38,767 nucleotides of DNA from an uncultured Bacteroidales bacterium (lineage in GTDB: Bacteria > Bacteroidota > Bacteroidia > Bacteroidales > Paludibacteraceae): positions 1 through 38,767 of the forward strand of contig CALMUD010000059.1 in NCBI GenBank assembly GCA_937872735.1, given 5' to 3'. Below are positions 1 to 9,600 of the stretch, one piece after another. Position numbers and translations under genes: made by a program. The notes below the pieces were generated by a model that saw only the letters and a program-made list of their open reading frames with translations, was not told where the DNA came from and did no database searches. Within the stretch, counting starts at the first letter, position 1. The number at the start of each line of letters is the position of its first letter.

Positions 1-1
1 A

Positions 2-658
2 ATAGCCATGCTGATGATGGGATTGACAGCAATGGCTGCAGATGAGCTCGACATTCAGAAGGTGGCCAATGCTAAACTGGGAGACCTGGAAGCTATGCTG
101 GAATATGGCAAACAGATGGAAGGCAGCACCAAACTGAACGATGCCGAATTTAATACGGAGCTATATAAACAGGTAGGAATAGAACTGCCCGACAATAACA
201 AGAAGCAGGCCAAGACAGGAAAGAAAATCAGCAAGACAAGCAAACTGCAAAAAGGTGATATCGTATTCTTCAGAAATGCAGACAGCAAAAAGATAGCCTT
301 TTCAGGTATCGTGTATGCCATCAACGAAAGCGGCAGTTTCGACTTCATCTATGCCGCAGCCGATGGAGTGAAAATGGCCAACTCGGAAGCCAATGAATAT
401 AGAGGCTACTTTTTACAGGCCAGCCATATAACTTCAGACAAAGAGCTGAAGAAGGCACGCAAGGCTTACAAGAAGCAAGTAAAAGACGCCGAGAAACAGG
501 AAAAAGAGGCCGAAGAGAACAAAGAGAAGGCTGAGAAACAGCAAAAGAAAGCTGAAAAAGCAAAGAAAGAGCTGGACAAACAGCAAAAGGCAATGGAGAA
601 ACAGCAGAAAGAGCTGGACAAGGCAAAGGAAAACGCGAAAGCAGCGGAGGAGAAATAA
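2..658 (+). CDS. NlpC/P60-like protein lacking catalytic residues, 5' truncated
   Basis: The reading frame is open to the left window edge, and the first ATG (position 8) would leave only the end of a signal peptide (LMMGLTAMAA), so the true start is outside the window. Counting from that ATG, residues 42-140 follow the NlpC/P60 cell-wall peptidase layout: an ELYKQVGIELP helix, then a KGDIVFF strand, a GIVYAI strand and a FIYAA strand. The family's catalytic Cys (usually in DCSG) falls at D45-A46, the His of SHVGIY falls at a Ser near residue 99, and the second His (FIHA) is Tyr115. It is therefore probably a non-catalytic relative that binds rather than cuts. Residues 145-216 are almost entirely Lys, Glu, Ala and Gln and should form a long coiled coil. 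The fold assignment is inference; the missing residues are seen directly. Confidence 0.6.
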   Translation: MAMLMMGLTAMAADELDIQKVANAKLGDLEAMLEYGKQMEGSTKLNDAEFNTELYKQVGIELPDNNKKQAKTGKKISKTSKLQKGDIVFFRNADSKKIAFSGIVYAINESGSFDFIYAAADGVKMANSEANEYRGYFLQASHITSDKELKKARKAYKKQVKDAEKQEKEAEENKEKAEKQQKKAEKAKKELDKQQKAMEKQQKELDKAKENAKAAEEK

Positions 659-698
659 TCAAAATCGGACAGCTGATACCTGTCATTTCCAATAAAAC

Positions 699-761
699 AT
701 TCGGCCAATACGTCATTTTGAAGGGCAAAATCAGTCCGACAAATCTGCGTATTGGCCGAAT
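699..761. terminator. Long inverted repeat between convergent genes
   Basis: ATTCGGCCAATACG (699-712) is perfectly inverted at 748-761. A nested ATTTTG/CAAAAT hairpin lies inside the loop (715-731). T-rich tracts follow on both strands. It sits between two convergent genes, so a bidirectional terminator is the likely role, though the 35-base loop is large for one. Confidence 0.5.
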
Positions 762-858
762 TTATTTTCAGGCAATCAATAGGAAGAAATTGCTGATATG
801 TATAGTTTTTGTTTTCCTCAACAAAGAAAAATGCACAATAAACGTAAAACGGAATCAA

Positions 859-2241
859 TCAAATCTGCGCAGAATACTGGGTATCATAATGCAAATGAAA
901 AGAAACCACGGCATGAATACCCCGCCTGAATATATCGAGCGGCATATTCTCATTGGGCGAATGAATGGCATTGCTCTCCAACCCGAATCCCATCAAAATG
1001 GTTTTGGCACCAAGCACCTCCTCAAAATCAGAAAGGATGCCGATGCTCTCCCCACGACGGATGGAGATAGGCTCCTTGCCAAAAGCATCGGAGAACCCGG
1101 CAACAGCCGCCTGCCAAGCCGGATGACTGGGTGGACAAAAATAGGGAGCACCTCCCTGACGGGGAGTCACCTTGACCGAGACAGAATCGGGAGCAACAGA
1201 TTGCAGATAATCGGCAAACAATTTGCAGATGCGCCGATAATCCTGATTGGGCACCAATCGGCAGGACACCTTGGCAAAAGCCTTGCTTGGCAGCACGGTT
1301 TTAGACCCCTCGGTAGTCTCGCCACCCCAGATGCCACACACATCAAACGAAGGGCGGCAACTATTACGCTCAAGCGTGGAATATCCCGCCTCACCAGCCA
1401 GAGCTTTGACCCCGATACTGCTCATATACTCCGACTCACTAAACGGAATGCACCGCATCTGCTCACGCTCAGCATCAGCAATAGGCAACACATCGTCGTA
1501 GAAGTGCGGCAGAGTGATATGCCCATCGGAATCAACAACATCGGCAAGCATACGGCACAACACATTAATGGGATTAGCCACAGCCCCGCCATACAGTCCG
1601 CTGTGCAAGTCTTTGTCAGGTCCGGTCACCTCCACCTCCCAATATTGCAAACCCCGAAGTCCAGAGGTGAGCGAAGGCAGATTGCGTCCCAGCATACAAG
1701 TATCAGAGATGAGCACTACCGAGCACTGCAGAAGTTGACTATGGTCCTCCAAAAAATGGCGAAGCGAAGGAGACCCAATCTCCTCTTCTCCCTCTATCAG
1801 GAATTTGACATTATGCGTCAGCAATTTTTCTGCCACCAGATAGGCAAAAGCCTGAAGCTGAATAAACGACTGACCCTTGTTATCATCAGCCCCCCTGCCC
1901 CACAGCACATCGTCAATACGGGTGAGCGCGAAAGGACGGGTAAGCCAGACATCGAGCGGCTCGGCAGGCATCACATCGTAATGGGCATATACCAACACAG
2001 AGGGTGCGGCTGCATCGACTATTTTCTCAGCAAAAACCACAGGATTACCCTCGGTAGGCATCACCTCCGCATGGTCGGCTCCCGCCTTCAGCAGCAACTG
2101 CTGCCATAATTCGGCACAACGCAGCATATCAGCACGATGAGAAGGCTGGCAACTGACACTCGGTATAGCCACCAAGTTGGTCAAATCGGCCAGTATATCG
2201 GACTCATGCAGGTGAATATAAGATTGTACGTCTGTTTTCAT
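859..2241 (-). CDS. M20 family dipeptidase (zinc peptidase)
   Basis: A 460-residue cytoplasmic metallopeptidase that probably cleaves dipeptides or related small peptides. The M20 motifs are in order: AHYDVMP (zinc His87 and Asp89), WGRGADDNKG (bridging Asp119), EGEEEIGS (general-base and zinc Glu near 152-154), ISDT (zinc Asp180), LHSGLYGG in the dimerisation domain, and HSPNENM near the C-terminus (zinc His). All metal ligands are present and the length is normal for the family. The ATG at 2241 is preferred over an upstream alternative start because it begins the first conserved stretch. No signal peptide is seen. It stands alone, separated by terminators from both neighbours. The exact substrate cannot be read from the sequence. 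Confidence 0.9.
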   Translation of the reverse strand: MKTDVQSYIHLHESDILADLTNLVAIPSVSCQPSHRADMLRCAELWQQLLLKAGADHAEVMPTEGNPVVFAEKIVDAAAPSVLVYAHYDVMPAEPLDVWLTRPFALTRIDDVLWGRGADDNKGQSFIQLQAFAYLVAEKLLTHNVKFLIEGEEEIGSPSLRHFLEDHSQLLQCSVVLISDTCMLGRNLPSLTSGLRGLQYWEVEVTGPDKDLHSGLYGGAVANPINVLCRMLADVVDSDGHITLPHFYDDVLPIADAEREQMRCIPFSESEYMSSIGVKALAGEAGYSTLERNSCRPSFDVCGIWGGETTEGSKTVLPSKAFAKVSCRLVPNQDYRRICKLFADYLQSVAPDSVSVKVTPRQGGAPYFCPPSHPAWQAAVAGFSDAFGKEPISIRRGESIGILSDFEEVLGAKTILMGFGLESNAIHSPNENMPLDIFRRGIHAVVSFHLHYDTQYSAQI

Positions 2242-2301
2242 ATTATCAGTTTGTTGACACCGCAAATTTAAATGATTTAAGACCAGACTTCAACACCAAA
2301 A

Positions 2302-2335
2302 TAAAAAAAGGCTACAAACCAAAAGGATTGCAGCC
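2302..2335 (-). terminator. Rho-independent terminator of the small membrane protein gene
   Basis: On the minus strand GGCTGCAA pairs with TTGTAGCC (one G-T pair) and is followed by seven T. It lies 23 bases past the stop of the gene at 2359-2562. Confidence 0.75.
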
Positions 2336-2358
2336 GATGACAGCACATAAGCTGGCAG

Positions 2359-2562
2359 TCATTTGAAATAATTAAACAAACCTTTGAGCACATCCCAGAT
2401 GCCCCAAATGACCAATCCGTAAAACACGTAATAGTGTCCAGAGCCAGAACTGGCTCCACTATAACTGACAGCCGACAGTAACAGACCAACAACAGCAAAT
2501 CCGATACCTATCATAATAGTTTTGCCTGCGGATTCCCGTCTTTTTTCATCTTCTTCACTCAT
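2359..2562 (-). CDS. Small two-helix membrane protein
   Basis: A 67-residue protein of no recognised family. The first 15 residues are highly charged (MSEEDEKRRESAGK). A hydrophobic helix at about residues 16-35 follows, then a Ser/Gly-rich turn, then a second hydrophobic stretch from about 43 to 60 with three Trp/Tyr-type aromatic residues. The ATG at 2562 is chosen over a TTG two codons upstream. A strong terminator lies directly downstream, so it is probably transcribed alone. It is likely an inner-membrane protein; no function can be assigned. Confidence 0.6.
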   Translation of the reverse strand: MSEEDEKRRESAGKTIMIGIGFAVVGLLLSAVSYSGASSGSGHYYVFYGLVIWGIWDVLKGLFNYFK

Positions 2563-2691
2563 ATCCAAAATTTATGTTTAACACGACAAAGATAAATACA
2601 GAAATGACTCATAGCAAACTTTTGCAAGGCTTGCAAAAGTGAAACAAGAAACCGTTAAAACATAGGAATGTTACCAATCTAAACACCAAAA

Positions 2692-2800
2692 TAAAAAAAG
2701 GACCGCGTCCCAAAAGACGCAGTCCAAGATACACTTTGAAAAAGAGCAAACAAACAGAATTTTCAGGTTAACATTATAGAATATAGACTGTTTAGAAATA
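2692..2800 (-). repeat. Terminator-like module, diverged copy 1 (copy 2 at 3145-3260)
   Basis: Both copies contain, on the plus strand, a GC-rich hairpin, then a CTTT(T)GAAAAAG stretch, GCAAACAAA, and about 40 bases later TAGACTGTTT. Hairpin 1 is GGACCGCGTC/GACGCAGTCC (2700-2725) followed on the minus strand by seven T, so it can terminate leftward transcription. Hairpin 2 is AGGGGCTGCG/CGCAACCCCT (3152-3179). The two copies differ at many positions, which suggests an old duplication or a recurrent gene-end element. Confidence 0.4.
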
Positions 2801-3847
2801 TCGAATTAAAACCACCCGACAGACTGGAAACATTGTTCACAGGCAATAAATAAAATATCGCCACAGCAATAGCCTCCGCCATCCAACTGGCATAAGAAAT
2901 CAACTAATCAATCGTCCAGCTGCCATTGCAGCCAAACGACACGAAATAAAGGTATTGCCCAACAAAGCGCAATCCCGAAAAAACTTTCGTTTTTTAGTCA
3001 ACAATAAAATATAATTGTGGTAAAACAACCAAATCTACATAACATCACCATTCAGCAAAATAACAACTTGCCTATAAGGTGCTACAAAGATACAGAAAAG
3101 ATTGAGAAAATAAAATCAAAGGGGGCACAAATTACGCTGCCATACAAAACAAGGGGCTGCGCCACACAACGCAACCCCTACACACACACTTTTGAAAAAG
3201 TGCAAACAAATCAAGCAAGCAAGGCTTATTTACATTAATTAGACTGTTTGAAAAATGAATAGATTATTACCTTAAGAAATAAAGTAACAGGAGACTGCGG
3301 AATGCAGTATAAACAACAAATAAAATACACACAGACCTGATTACGGCAGTCACACCGCCAGCACAACCCAATAAAAGGCTGATTCCGGATTTACCCTATT
3401 TGATCAATTTAAAATCATTAAAATTTCAGTAAAACAATCACACAAAAGTCACGATGTCTCTCGATAGAGACTATATATAAAAGCCTATTGAGTGCCGTAA
3501 ATTTACCAAATAAAATCAGAAAACAATAAAATATATCAAAAAATATTCATAAATTAAGAACAAAAGATATTACAGAAACAAAGGGAGAGACCTTAATGAA
3601 CCTTTGACAAGGTCAAAAGCAGAAGACGGGAGATACAAAAACATAGAGATATAGCACTGATATATAATTAATTAAGTCAACAAATGTTACAATAGCCAAC
3701 TCCATTTGGGAAAAATGGCACCTCCAAAGCCTCCAAAGTCAAAGAAACAAAGGGACGAGAGGCTAATGTTACCAAACATCACGACAAAAGGGAAAAACAT
3801 CCCCCATCAAAAAGAGGGAGAAATGAGACAAATTAGCAAATAAATGA

Positions 3848-3855
3848 GAATATTT
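3848..3855 (+). promoter_or_regulatory. Possible -7 element for the 3881 gene
   Basis: AATATTTG differs at one position from the Bacteroidetes consensus TAnnTTTG and lies 25 bases before the ATG. No clear -33 TTTG is seen at the usual distance. Confidence 0.3.
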
Positions 3856-3880
3856 GCAGCAGAAAATAAACACAAACGAT

Positions 3881-4339
3881 ATGAACAAAAAAGTGGTTAC
3901 ACTTGCATTGCTGATAGGAATGGGCAGCTTGGCACAGGCGGGCACATTTGTAGCAACAGAAAACGAGAAGTATGGAACAGATGAATTGCATAAGATTGCG
4001 TTCAACGGTGATGAGGTCAAGGCCTACTTTACTGACGGAACAGAAAAGACCTATGACTTCAGTTCATTGCAACGCATCTATTTTACGGACCCGACAGAAG
4101 TAGAGACTATAGGTAAAGAAGCAGAACTCTACATCTACCCTAATCCGGTAAATGACGAAGTGCATCTGACAGGAGTACCCGACGATGCCCAGTTATCCAT
4201 CATCAATCTCAACGGTACCACCATCATGGCCCCACAGAAAGCCTCCAACGGAACGGCTCAAATCAATGTATCGAGCCTAAACAAAGGAATCTACTTCCTG
4301 AGAGTAAACCAGAAGATGGTAAAATTCATCAAACAGTAA
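3881..4339 (+). CDS. Small secreted protein with T9SS type A sorting domain (partner of PL1)
   Basis: A 152-residue secreted protein. Residues 1-20 form a signal peptide ending in AQA. Residues 42-69 carry a short motif (AYFTDGTEKTYDFSSLQRIYF) that recurs in five other proteins here. Residues 82-152 are a type A sorting domain: ELYIYPNP at the start, a central GTTIM turn, and a typical SLNKGIYFLRV followed by a basic end. Such domains direct passage through the outer-membrane T9SS and surface attachment. No enzymatic domain is present. The next gene, a pectate lyase without any sorting domain, starts 23 bases downstream, so the two are almost certainly co-transcribed. The start at 3881 is the first ATG in front of a proper signal peptide. 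A role as carrier or anchor for the enzyme is inference. Confidence 0.8.
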   Translation: MNKKVVTLALLIGMGSLAQAGTFVATENEKYGTDELHKIAFNGDEVKAYFTDGTEKTYDFSSLQRIYFTDPTEVETIGKEAELYIYPNPVNDEVHLTGVPDDAQLSIINLNGTTIMAPQKASNGTAQINVSSLNKGIYFLRVNQKMVKFIKQ

Positions 4340-4362
4340 AGAAACAATAAAAACAAAACAAT

Positions 4363-6516
4363 ATGAAAAAGGGATACATAATAGCAATGGCTGGAATGCT
4401 GACCGCAGGAATGGTGGCACAGAATGCTTTGCACGTATACAAGAAAGATGGTTCGATAGTAGACTACACAGTAGCCGAACTGGACAGCATCGTATTTGAG
4501 AAGCCTGGAACAGTGATAGCCGAGACACCAACACTGACAAAGTCTGGTACTGGTGCTTCAAGCCAAACCGTAACGGAAGGCAGTGCTATCACCGAGTTCA
4601 GCTACAGCTGGACCAACGCAACCAATGTAACGGTGACAGGTCTGCCAACTGGAGTGAACGCGACCATCAACACTGCCAACAGCAGCGTGACCATAGCCGG
4701 GACACCTACAACAGCCGGCACCTACAACTACACCATCAGCACGGTAAGCAGCGCCGCCACCCAGGCAACTGTCAACGGTACCATAACCGTAACCAGCTCA
4801 ACCGTAAAGCCTGACACGCCAACATCTGGCACAGACACCATAACTCCAGCCGTGGTAACCCCAGGCACTGTGACGACAAAAGGCGCCGTGACAATGACCG
4901 AAGTTGGCGGATGGATGGAATCAGGCTATGCCGAATGGTCACTGGTAAGCAATGCAACATCCTACAATGTATATTGCAAAGCCGCATCGGATGCCGACAG
5001 CAAATACACCAAAATAGACGAGATGCTGGTACGCAACTACGGCAACTATGCCCGTGCTGACCTGCTTGGCTTGGCAGCCGGCACCTACAACATAAAAGTG
5101 GTGCCAGTTGTATCGGGCAGCGAAAGCGGAACAGGAACCGTAGGTACATTTACCGCCATAGCCCACGACCGTGCCGGTTATGCCTTCAAAGGCAGCGTTG
5201 TACCCGGAGCATATAATGCCGACGGCACTCTTAAAGACAACGCTGTAGTTATCTACCTGACCGAAAAGAATAAAAACACCATCAGTATGGACGTCAAGAC
5301 CTCGTCCAAAGGCACCACGACCACTGGAACTGGCATAGTAGGCATACTTAATCTATATAAGAAAGGCTACGAAACCCGTCCGCTGGACATCAGAATGGTG
5401 GGCAACGTGACCGATGCCACCACCATGGACGGAGGTGACTATGTGATAGAGAACAGCAACGGTACCACCGGCATCACTTTTGAGGGTGTGGGCGAAGATG
5501 CCACTGCCAATGGATGGGGCATCAGAATCAAGAATGCCAACTATGTGGAAGTAAGGAATCTGGGATTCATGAACTGCAACAGTACAGAGGGAGACAATGT
5601 AGGTCTGCAACAGGGAGACAACTACGTGTGGGTACACAACTGTGACATGTTCTATGGAGACGCAGGCAGCGATGCCGACCAGGTGAAAGGAGATGGTGCC
5701 CTTGACTGCAAGAAGTCAAACTATTGCACCTTCTCATACAACCACTTCTGGGATAACGGCAAGTGCAACCTGCTGGGACTGAGCGAAGGCGTAAAGAGCA
5801 CCGACAGCAACCCATACTATGTGACTTATCATCACAACTGGTATGACCACTCTGACAGCCGTCATCCACGTTGCCGCTACTGGAACGCACATGTATATAA
5901 CAACTTCTACGATGGCAATGCCAAATACGGATCAGGCGCCACTCTGGGAAGCTCCATGTTTATGGAGAGCAACTACTTCCGCAACTGCAAATTCCCGATG
6001 CTGAGCTCAATGCAGGGAACTGACGTGTATGCCGCAGCCAACACCCGCGACACCAAAAACAACCCAATATTCAGCAGTGAGGATGGCGGTATGGTAAAAG
6101 CCTACAACAACAGCCTCAACGGCAAATATACCTTCATAGCATACGGGGCCAGCGACATTGTGACAGCAGGCACGACAGTGACAGCCAGCTCACGCGGCAT
6201 CGACACTAAAACCGATTTTGACGCCTATGTAGTGACCAGCCGCAACACCACGGTGCCAAGCAGCATCACCACTTACCAGGGAGCCAACTACTACAGCAAC
6301 TTCGACAGCAATGGCGGCATCACCTACAGCTATACAGCCGACCAACCAATAGATGCCGTAAAGAAAGTAAAGGCCTATGCAGGCCGCGTAAACGGAGGCG
6401 ATTTCAAGTGGACATTCGATGACAGCACCGATGATGAGAGCTACGCAGTGAACACTGGTCTGAAAACAGCCATTACCAACTACAAGACGACCATGGTATC
6501 AGACTACGGAGAATAG
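4363..6516 (+). CDS. Secreted pectate lyase, PL1 family
   Basis: A 717-residue enzyme expected to cleave polygalacturonate by beta-elimination. In order: signal peptide (1-19); short motif HVYKKDGSIVDY...LDSIVF (about 24-47); an Ig-like domain (about 52-143) closely resembling one in the lyase at 19286; a beta-sandwich linker (about 160-265); and the PL1 beta-helix (about 268-620). In the helix, VWVHNCDM and GDGALDCKKS mark the calcium-binding region, and HHNWYDHSDSRHPRCR (490-505) holds the expected catalytic Arg, with HVYNNFY after it. It has no T9SS sorting domain and no lipobox, so its surface route is unclear unless the small protein encoded 23 bases upstream helps. A strong terminator follows. 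Confidence 0.88.
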   Translation: MKKGYIIAMAGMLTAGMVAQNALHVYKKDGSIVDYTVAELDSIVFEKPGTVIAETPTLTKSGTGASSQTVTEGSAITEFSYSWTNATNVTVTGLPTGVNATINTANSSVTIAGTPTTAGTYNYTISTVSSAATQATVNGTITVTSSTVKPDTPTSGTDTITPAVVTPGTVTTKGAVTMTEVGGWMESGYAEWSLVSNATSYNVYCKAASDADSKYTKIDEMLVRNYGNYARADLLGLAAGTYNIKVVPVVSGSESGTGTVGTFTAIAHDRAGYAFKGSVVPGAYNADGTLKDNAVVIYLTEKNKNTISMDVKTSSKGTTTTGTGIVGILNLYKKGYETRPLDIRMVGNVTDATTMDGGDYVIENSNGTTGITFEGVGEDATANGWGIRIKNANYVEVRNLGFMNCNSTEGDNVGLQQGDNYVWVHNCDMFYGDAGSDADQVKGDGALDCKKSNYCTFSYNHFWDNGKCNLLGLSEGVKSTDSNPYYVTYHHNWYDHSDSRHPRCRYWNAHVYNNFYDGNAKYGSGATLGSSMFMESNYFRNCKFPMLSSMQGTDVYAAANTRDTKNNPIFSSEDGGMVKAYNNSLNGKYTFIAYGASDIVTAGTTVTASSRGIDTKTDFDAYVVTSRNTTVPSSITTYQGANYYSNFDSNGGITYSYTADQPIDAVKKVKAYAGRVNGGDFKWTFDDSTDDESYAVNTGLKTAITNYKTTMVSDYGE

Positions 6517-6540
6517 ACTGACAAACATACCATTAGACTA

Positions 6541-6580
6541 AAAGCCGGATGCAAATTAAAATTTGCATCCGGCTTTTTTT
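6541..6580 (+). terminator. Rho-independent terminator after PL1
   Basis: AAAGCCGGATGCAAAT (6541-6556) pairs perfectly with ATTTGCATCCGGCTTT (6561-6576) across a TAAA loop and is followed by further T. It closes the two-gene unit 3881-6516 and isolates it from the first HTCS gene. Confidence 0.9.
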
Positions 6581-6696
6581 AGTGAATTTTAAATAAAATA
6601 GGTATATTAGCACTTGAAAAGATGTATAAAAAAACGATACACTTCATTCCTCATGAATGAACAAGATTAGCATGCGTTAGAACCCGACAATTACCA

Positions 6697-9600
6697 ATGA
6701 AAAAAAATATGATAACAAAGCTGTTGGCATACGGCATATCGCTATTGATGGCTGTAACAACCGTCTGCGGCAGCAATGAATACCATTTCGAATCCATCAG
6801 CACCCCCTATAAAGAATCCATCAGTGAAATGACGGAAGACCATTTGGGCTACATCTGGCTGGCCACCGACAACGGGACCATACGCTACGACGGCAAGCAA
6901 TATACCAGATACGAGGTTAAAAACGGAAACGGACAACCAAGCAACAACTGCATAGCGATAAAAGAAGACAGCCGACACAACTTGTGGGTGGGAACCACAA
7001 GCGGACTGGCTCTGCTGGACCGCACGCACGGATATATGCGAGCCTACACAATCAACAAAAAACCCGATGGAATAATAAGCATAGCAGAGGATGCAGACCA
7101 TACTCTTTGGCTGCTGGGCTACAACGCACTATACCACTACAATGTCAGAACGCACCTCTGCAAAACACTTCCTGGAAAATGGGGAACCCGAATTGCCGTA
7201 ACGAAAACTGACGTGTGGGCGGCATCGGAAACAAACGGCATCACTCTGATAGACAAACACACCCTGCGCCACCGGACACTGACCGAAGGCATAGGACGCC
7301 ACATATTCAGGCTGCTGGCCACCAGCGACGGCAACGTGGCAGCCGGCACCATTGACGATGGAGTGTATCTGTTAAACCAACAAGGGAAAGTGCTGCAACA
7401 CCTGTCAGCCAATCAACCCAACGGATTCAACAGCAAAAACATCAGCGCCCTTTGCGAATCGGACAAAGGGACCTTGTGGATAGGGTGCATCAGCGGAAAC
7501 CTCGCTGCTTATGACCTAAAGAAGAGACAATTTGTTGACATCAGGCAGAAATATCCTCAAAAGATAAAGGCAAATGCGCTGACCATAAGCAGCATATTAT
7601 ATGACAGTCACCACAATCTGTGGCTGGGCACCTTGGGCTACTGGATGCTGAAACGGAATCAAAGCGACAATCTGTTCAGCTATGCCAGCAGGGAACAACA
7701 GCCCACCATCACCTCATTCTGTGAAGACGCAAACAACCGGCTATGGGTGGGAAGCGACGGCAACGGATATGCCCCATACGATCCAATGACAGGACAATCG
7801 GGCAACGGAAGCAAAAAAACAATAGCCAGCTTGCGTCGCCAGGGCAACCAGCTATGGATAGCCAGTTGGGGAAACGGGGTGATAATAAAAGACACACGGA
7901 CAGGACAAGAAACGAAAATAAAAGGTCTGCCAGGCAACGGCATACATGACGCTCTGCCCGTAAAAGGCGGAGCCTGGATAGCAATAGACTATTATGGACT
8001 GGTATATTACGACCAAAAGACAGGGAAAATAAGCAGCCGACTGAACAGCAAGCTGCCAGTATTTTCTGCCAAAAACCCGCAGTTTGCCATGCAACTGCTG
8101 CAAGACAGCAAGGGACAAATATGGGCTGCAACAAGTGACGGGTTGTGCTGCTGGAACGGACATTCCTACTACAGATACGGTTACAAGGACGGACACGACC
8201 AGGAAATACTGAGCGTGATAGAAGACCATGACCACCAAATATGGTTCATCAGCAAACGAAACGGGCTGAACAAAGTAGACGAAAAGCACCAAACATTCAT
8301 CAACTACAATACCCGATACCGACTGCCCAACGAACTGAAATCGATGGAGGAAGACAGACATGGCAACTTGTGGATATGCAGCAGCGACCACCTATTCTGC
8401 ATCAGCCACAACACCCACATTGTGCACGACTATGCGCTAAACAATGTGCTGGGCAATGACGCATTTAACACCAGGGCATTCTATATAGACCAGAAAGGAA
8501 CCATATATGCAGGCGCTACAGGCGGAGTGCTGACTGTACACTCCGAAAAAATTCCACCAGTGGCAGCCAGACAACAAGTCACCCTCACCTCGTTCAACAT
8601 TTACAATCAGCGGCAAGAAGCAGCGGAGAACGGGATATTGACCAAAGACATATCACTGATAGATGAACTGGAACTGGGATATGAGCAGAAAATATTCTCT
8701 TTTGGCTTTCAATGTATCAATTACGACCAGTCTGAGCAACTGGAATACTACTACAAGTTGGAGGGACTATCCGATACCTGGATAAAGGCAGACCCCACAC
8801 AGACAGCCACCTTCTCTGGATTAAAATGGGGGACCTACCACCTGGATGTGAAAGCCGTCACAAGCAGCGGAGAAGTAGGGCATCTGTCTCATCCGCTGAA
8901 ACTGGTTATACTGCCCCCTTGGTGGGCAACGTGGTGGTTCAGGGGGATAATGGCGCTGCTGGTGTTAATCGCATTCCATGCCATAACAAGATACCGGATA
9001 CAATACATTGAGCACCAACGACAGCGACTGAGCCAGCAAGTGAGTGAACGTACCCAGGAACTGGCACAACGAAATGAAGAAATAACGCAACAGAAACAAA
9101 ACCTGGAAAAGAAAAATGAGGAACTGGATGAAGCCTTAAAAACCAAAGACCGCATAATGTCGGTGATAGCACACGACCTGCGCAACCCTATGACCATAGT
9201 GACAGGAATGCTGGAACTGCTGAGACGGGATAAAGAGGTAAACCAATCTGCCAACCTGAGCAAACAAGTGGGAACGGTGAGCCACGCTGCCAGCCATCTG
9301 CAAAACGAGATGGAGAATCTGCTGCAATGGGTAAGGATGAAAGGCGATGCCATACTGTATGCTCCACACGATGTATATCTGAACACACTGGTAGCTGACA
9401 ACATACAGCTGCTACAAGACCTGCTGCAACAAAAAGAAATCAGCATCAACCTGTCAGACTCCAGCCAGACCTCCGCCTACTGCGATGACCGTATGATAGC
9501 AACCGTGATTCGCGACCTGCTGCAAAACGCCATCAAATTCTCACAACGAAAATCAGAAATAGAGATACTCCTCAGTGAGACGGAGAATCAGATAATACTG

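Larger units (their letters stand above)
2569..3880. other. 1.3 kb without an intact gene; hairpins and decayed sequence
   Basis: No convincing full-length coding frame is visible. Contents: minus-strand terminator-like hairpins at 2692-2725 and 3145-3179, each next to a similar stretch (see the repeat entry); a 29-codon minus-strand frame at 2904-2993 ending in YLYFVSFGCNGSWTID that looks like the tail of a lost gene; a hairpin GTCTCT-CGAT-AGAGAC at 3456-3471; a palindrome TTTGAC-AAG-GTCAAA at 3603-3617; tandem CCTCCAAAG at 3721-3738; and GTTACC-type sites at 3686 and 3768, the latter inside ATGTT-ACCA-AACAT. The last 300 bases are probably the control region of the gene at 3881. Confidence 0.5.

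Noticed and set aside
718..2109. Long plus-strand open frame of 463 codons
   Set aside because: It lies opposite the M20 dipeptidase gene, whose full set of zinc motifs is on the minus strand; the plus-strand product has no recognisable domain.
2569..3880. tRNA or insertion sequence in the gene desert
   Set aside because: No cloverleaf, TTCGAAT-type T loop or transposase motifs were seen.
7620..7860. Possible frameshift in the propeller of HTCS 1
   Set aside because: The segment LGYWMLKRNQ to GYAPYDPMTG differs from HTCS 2, but the frame is open and the flanking blades align, so it is ordinary divergence.
8826..9449. Overlapping open frames on both strands inside HTCS 1
   Set aside because: They are by-products of the codon bias of the HTCS gene; the kinase motifs are continuous in the main frame.
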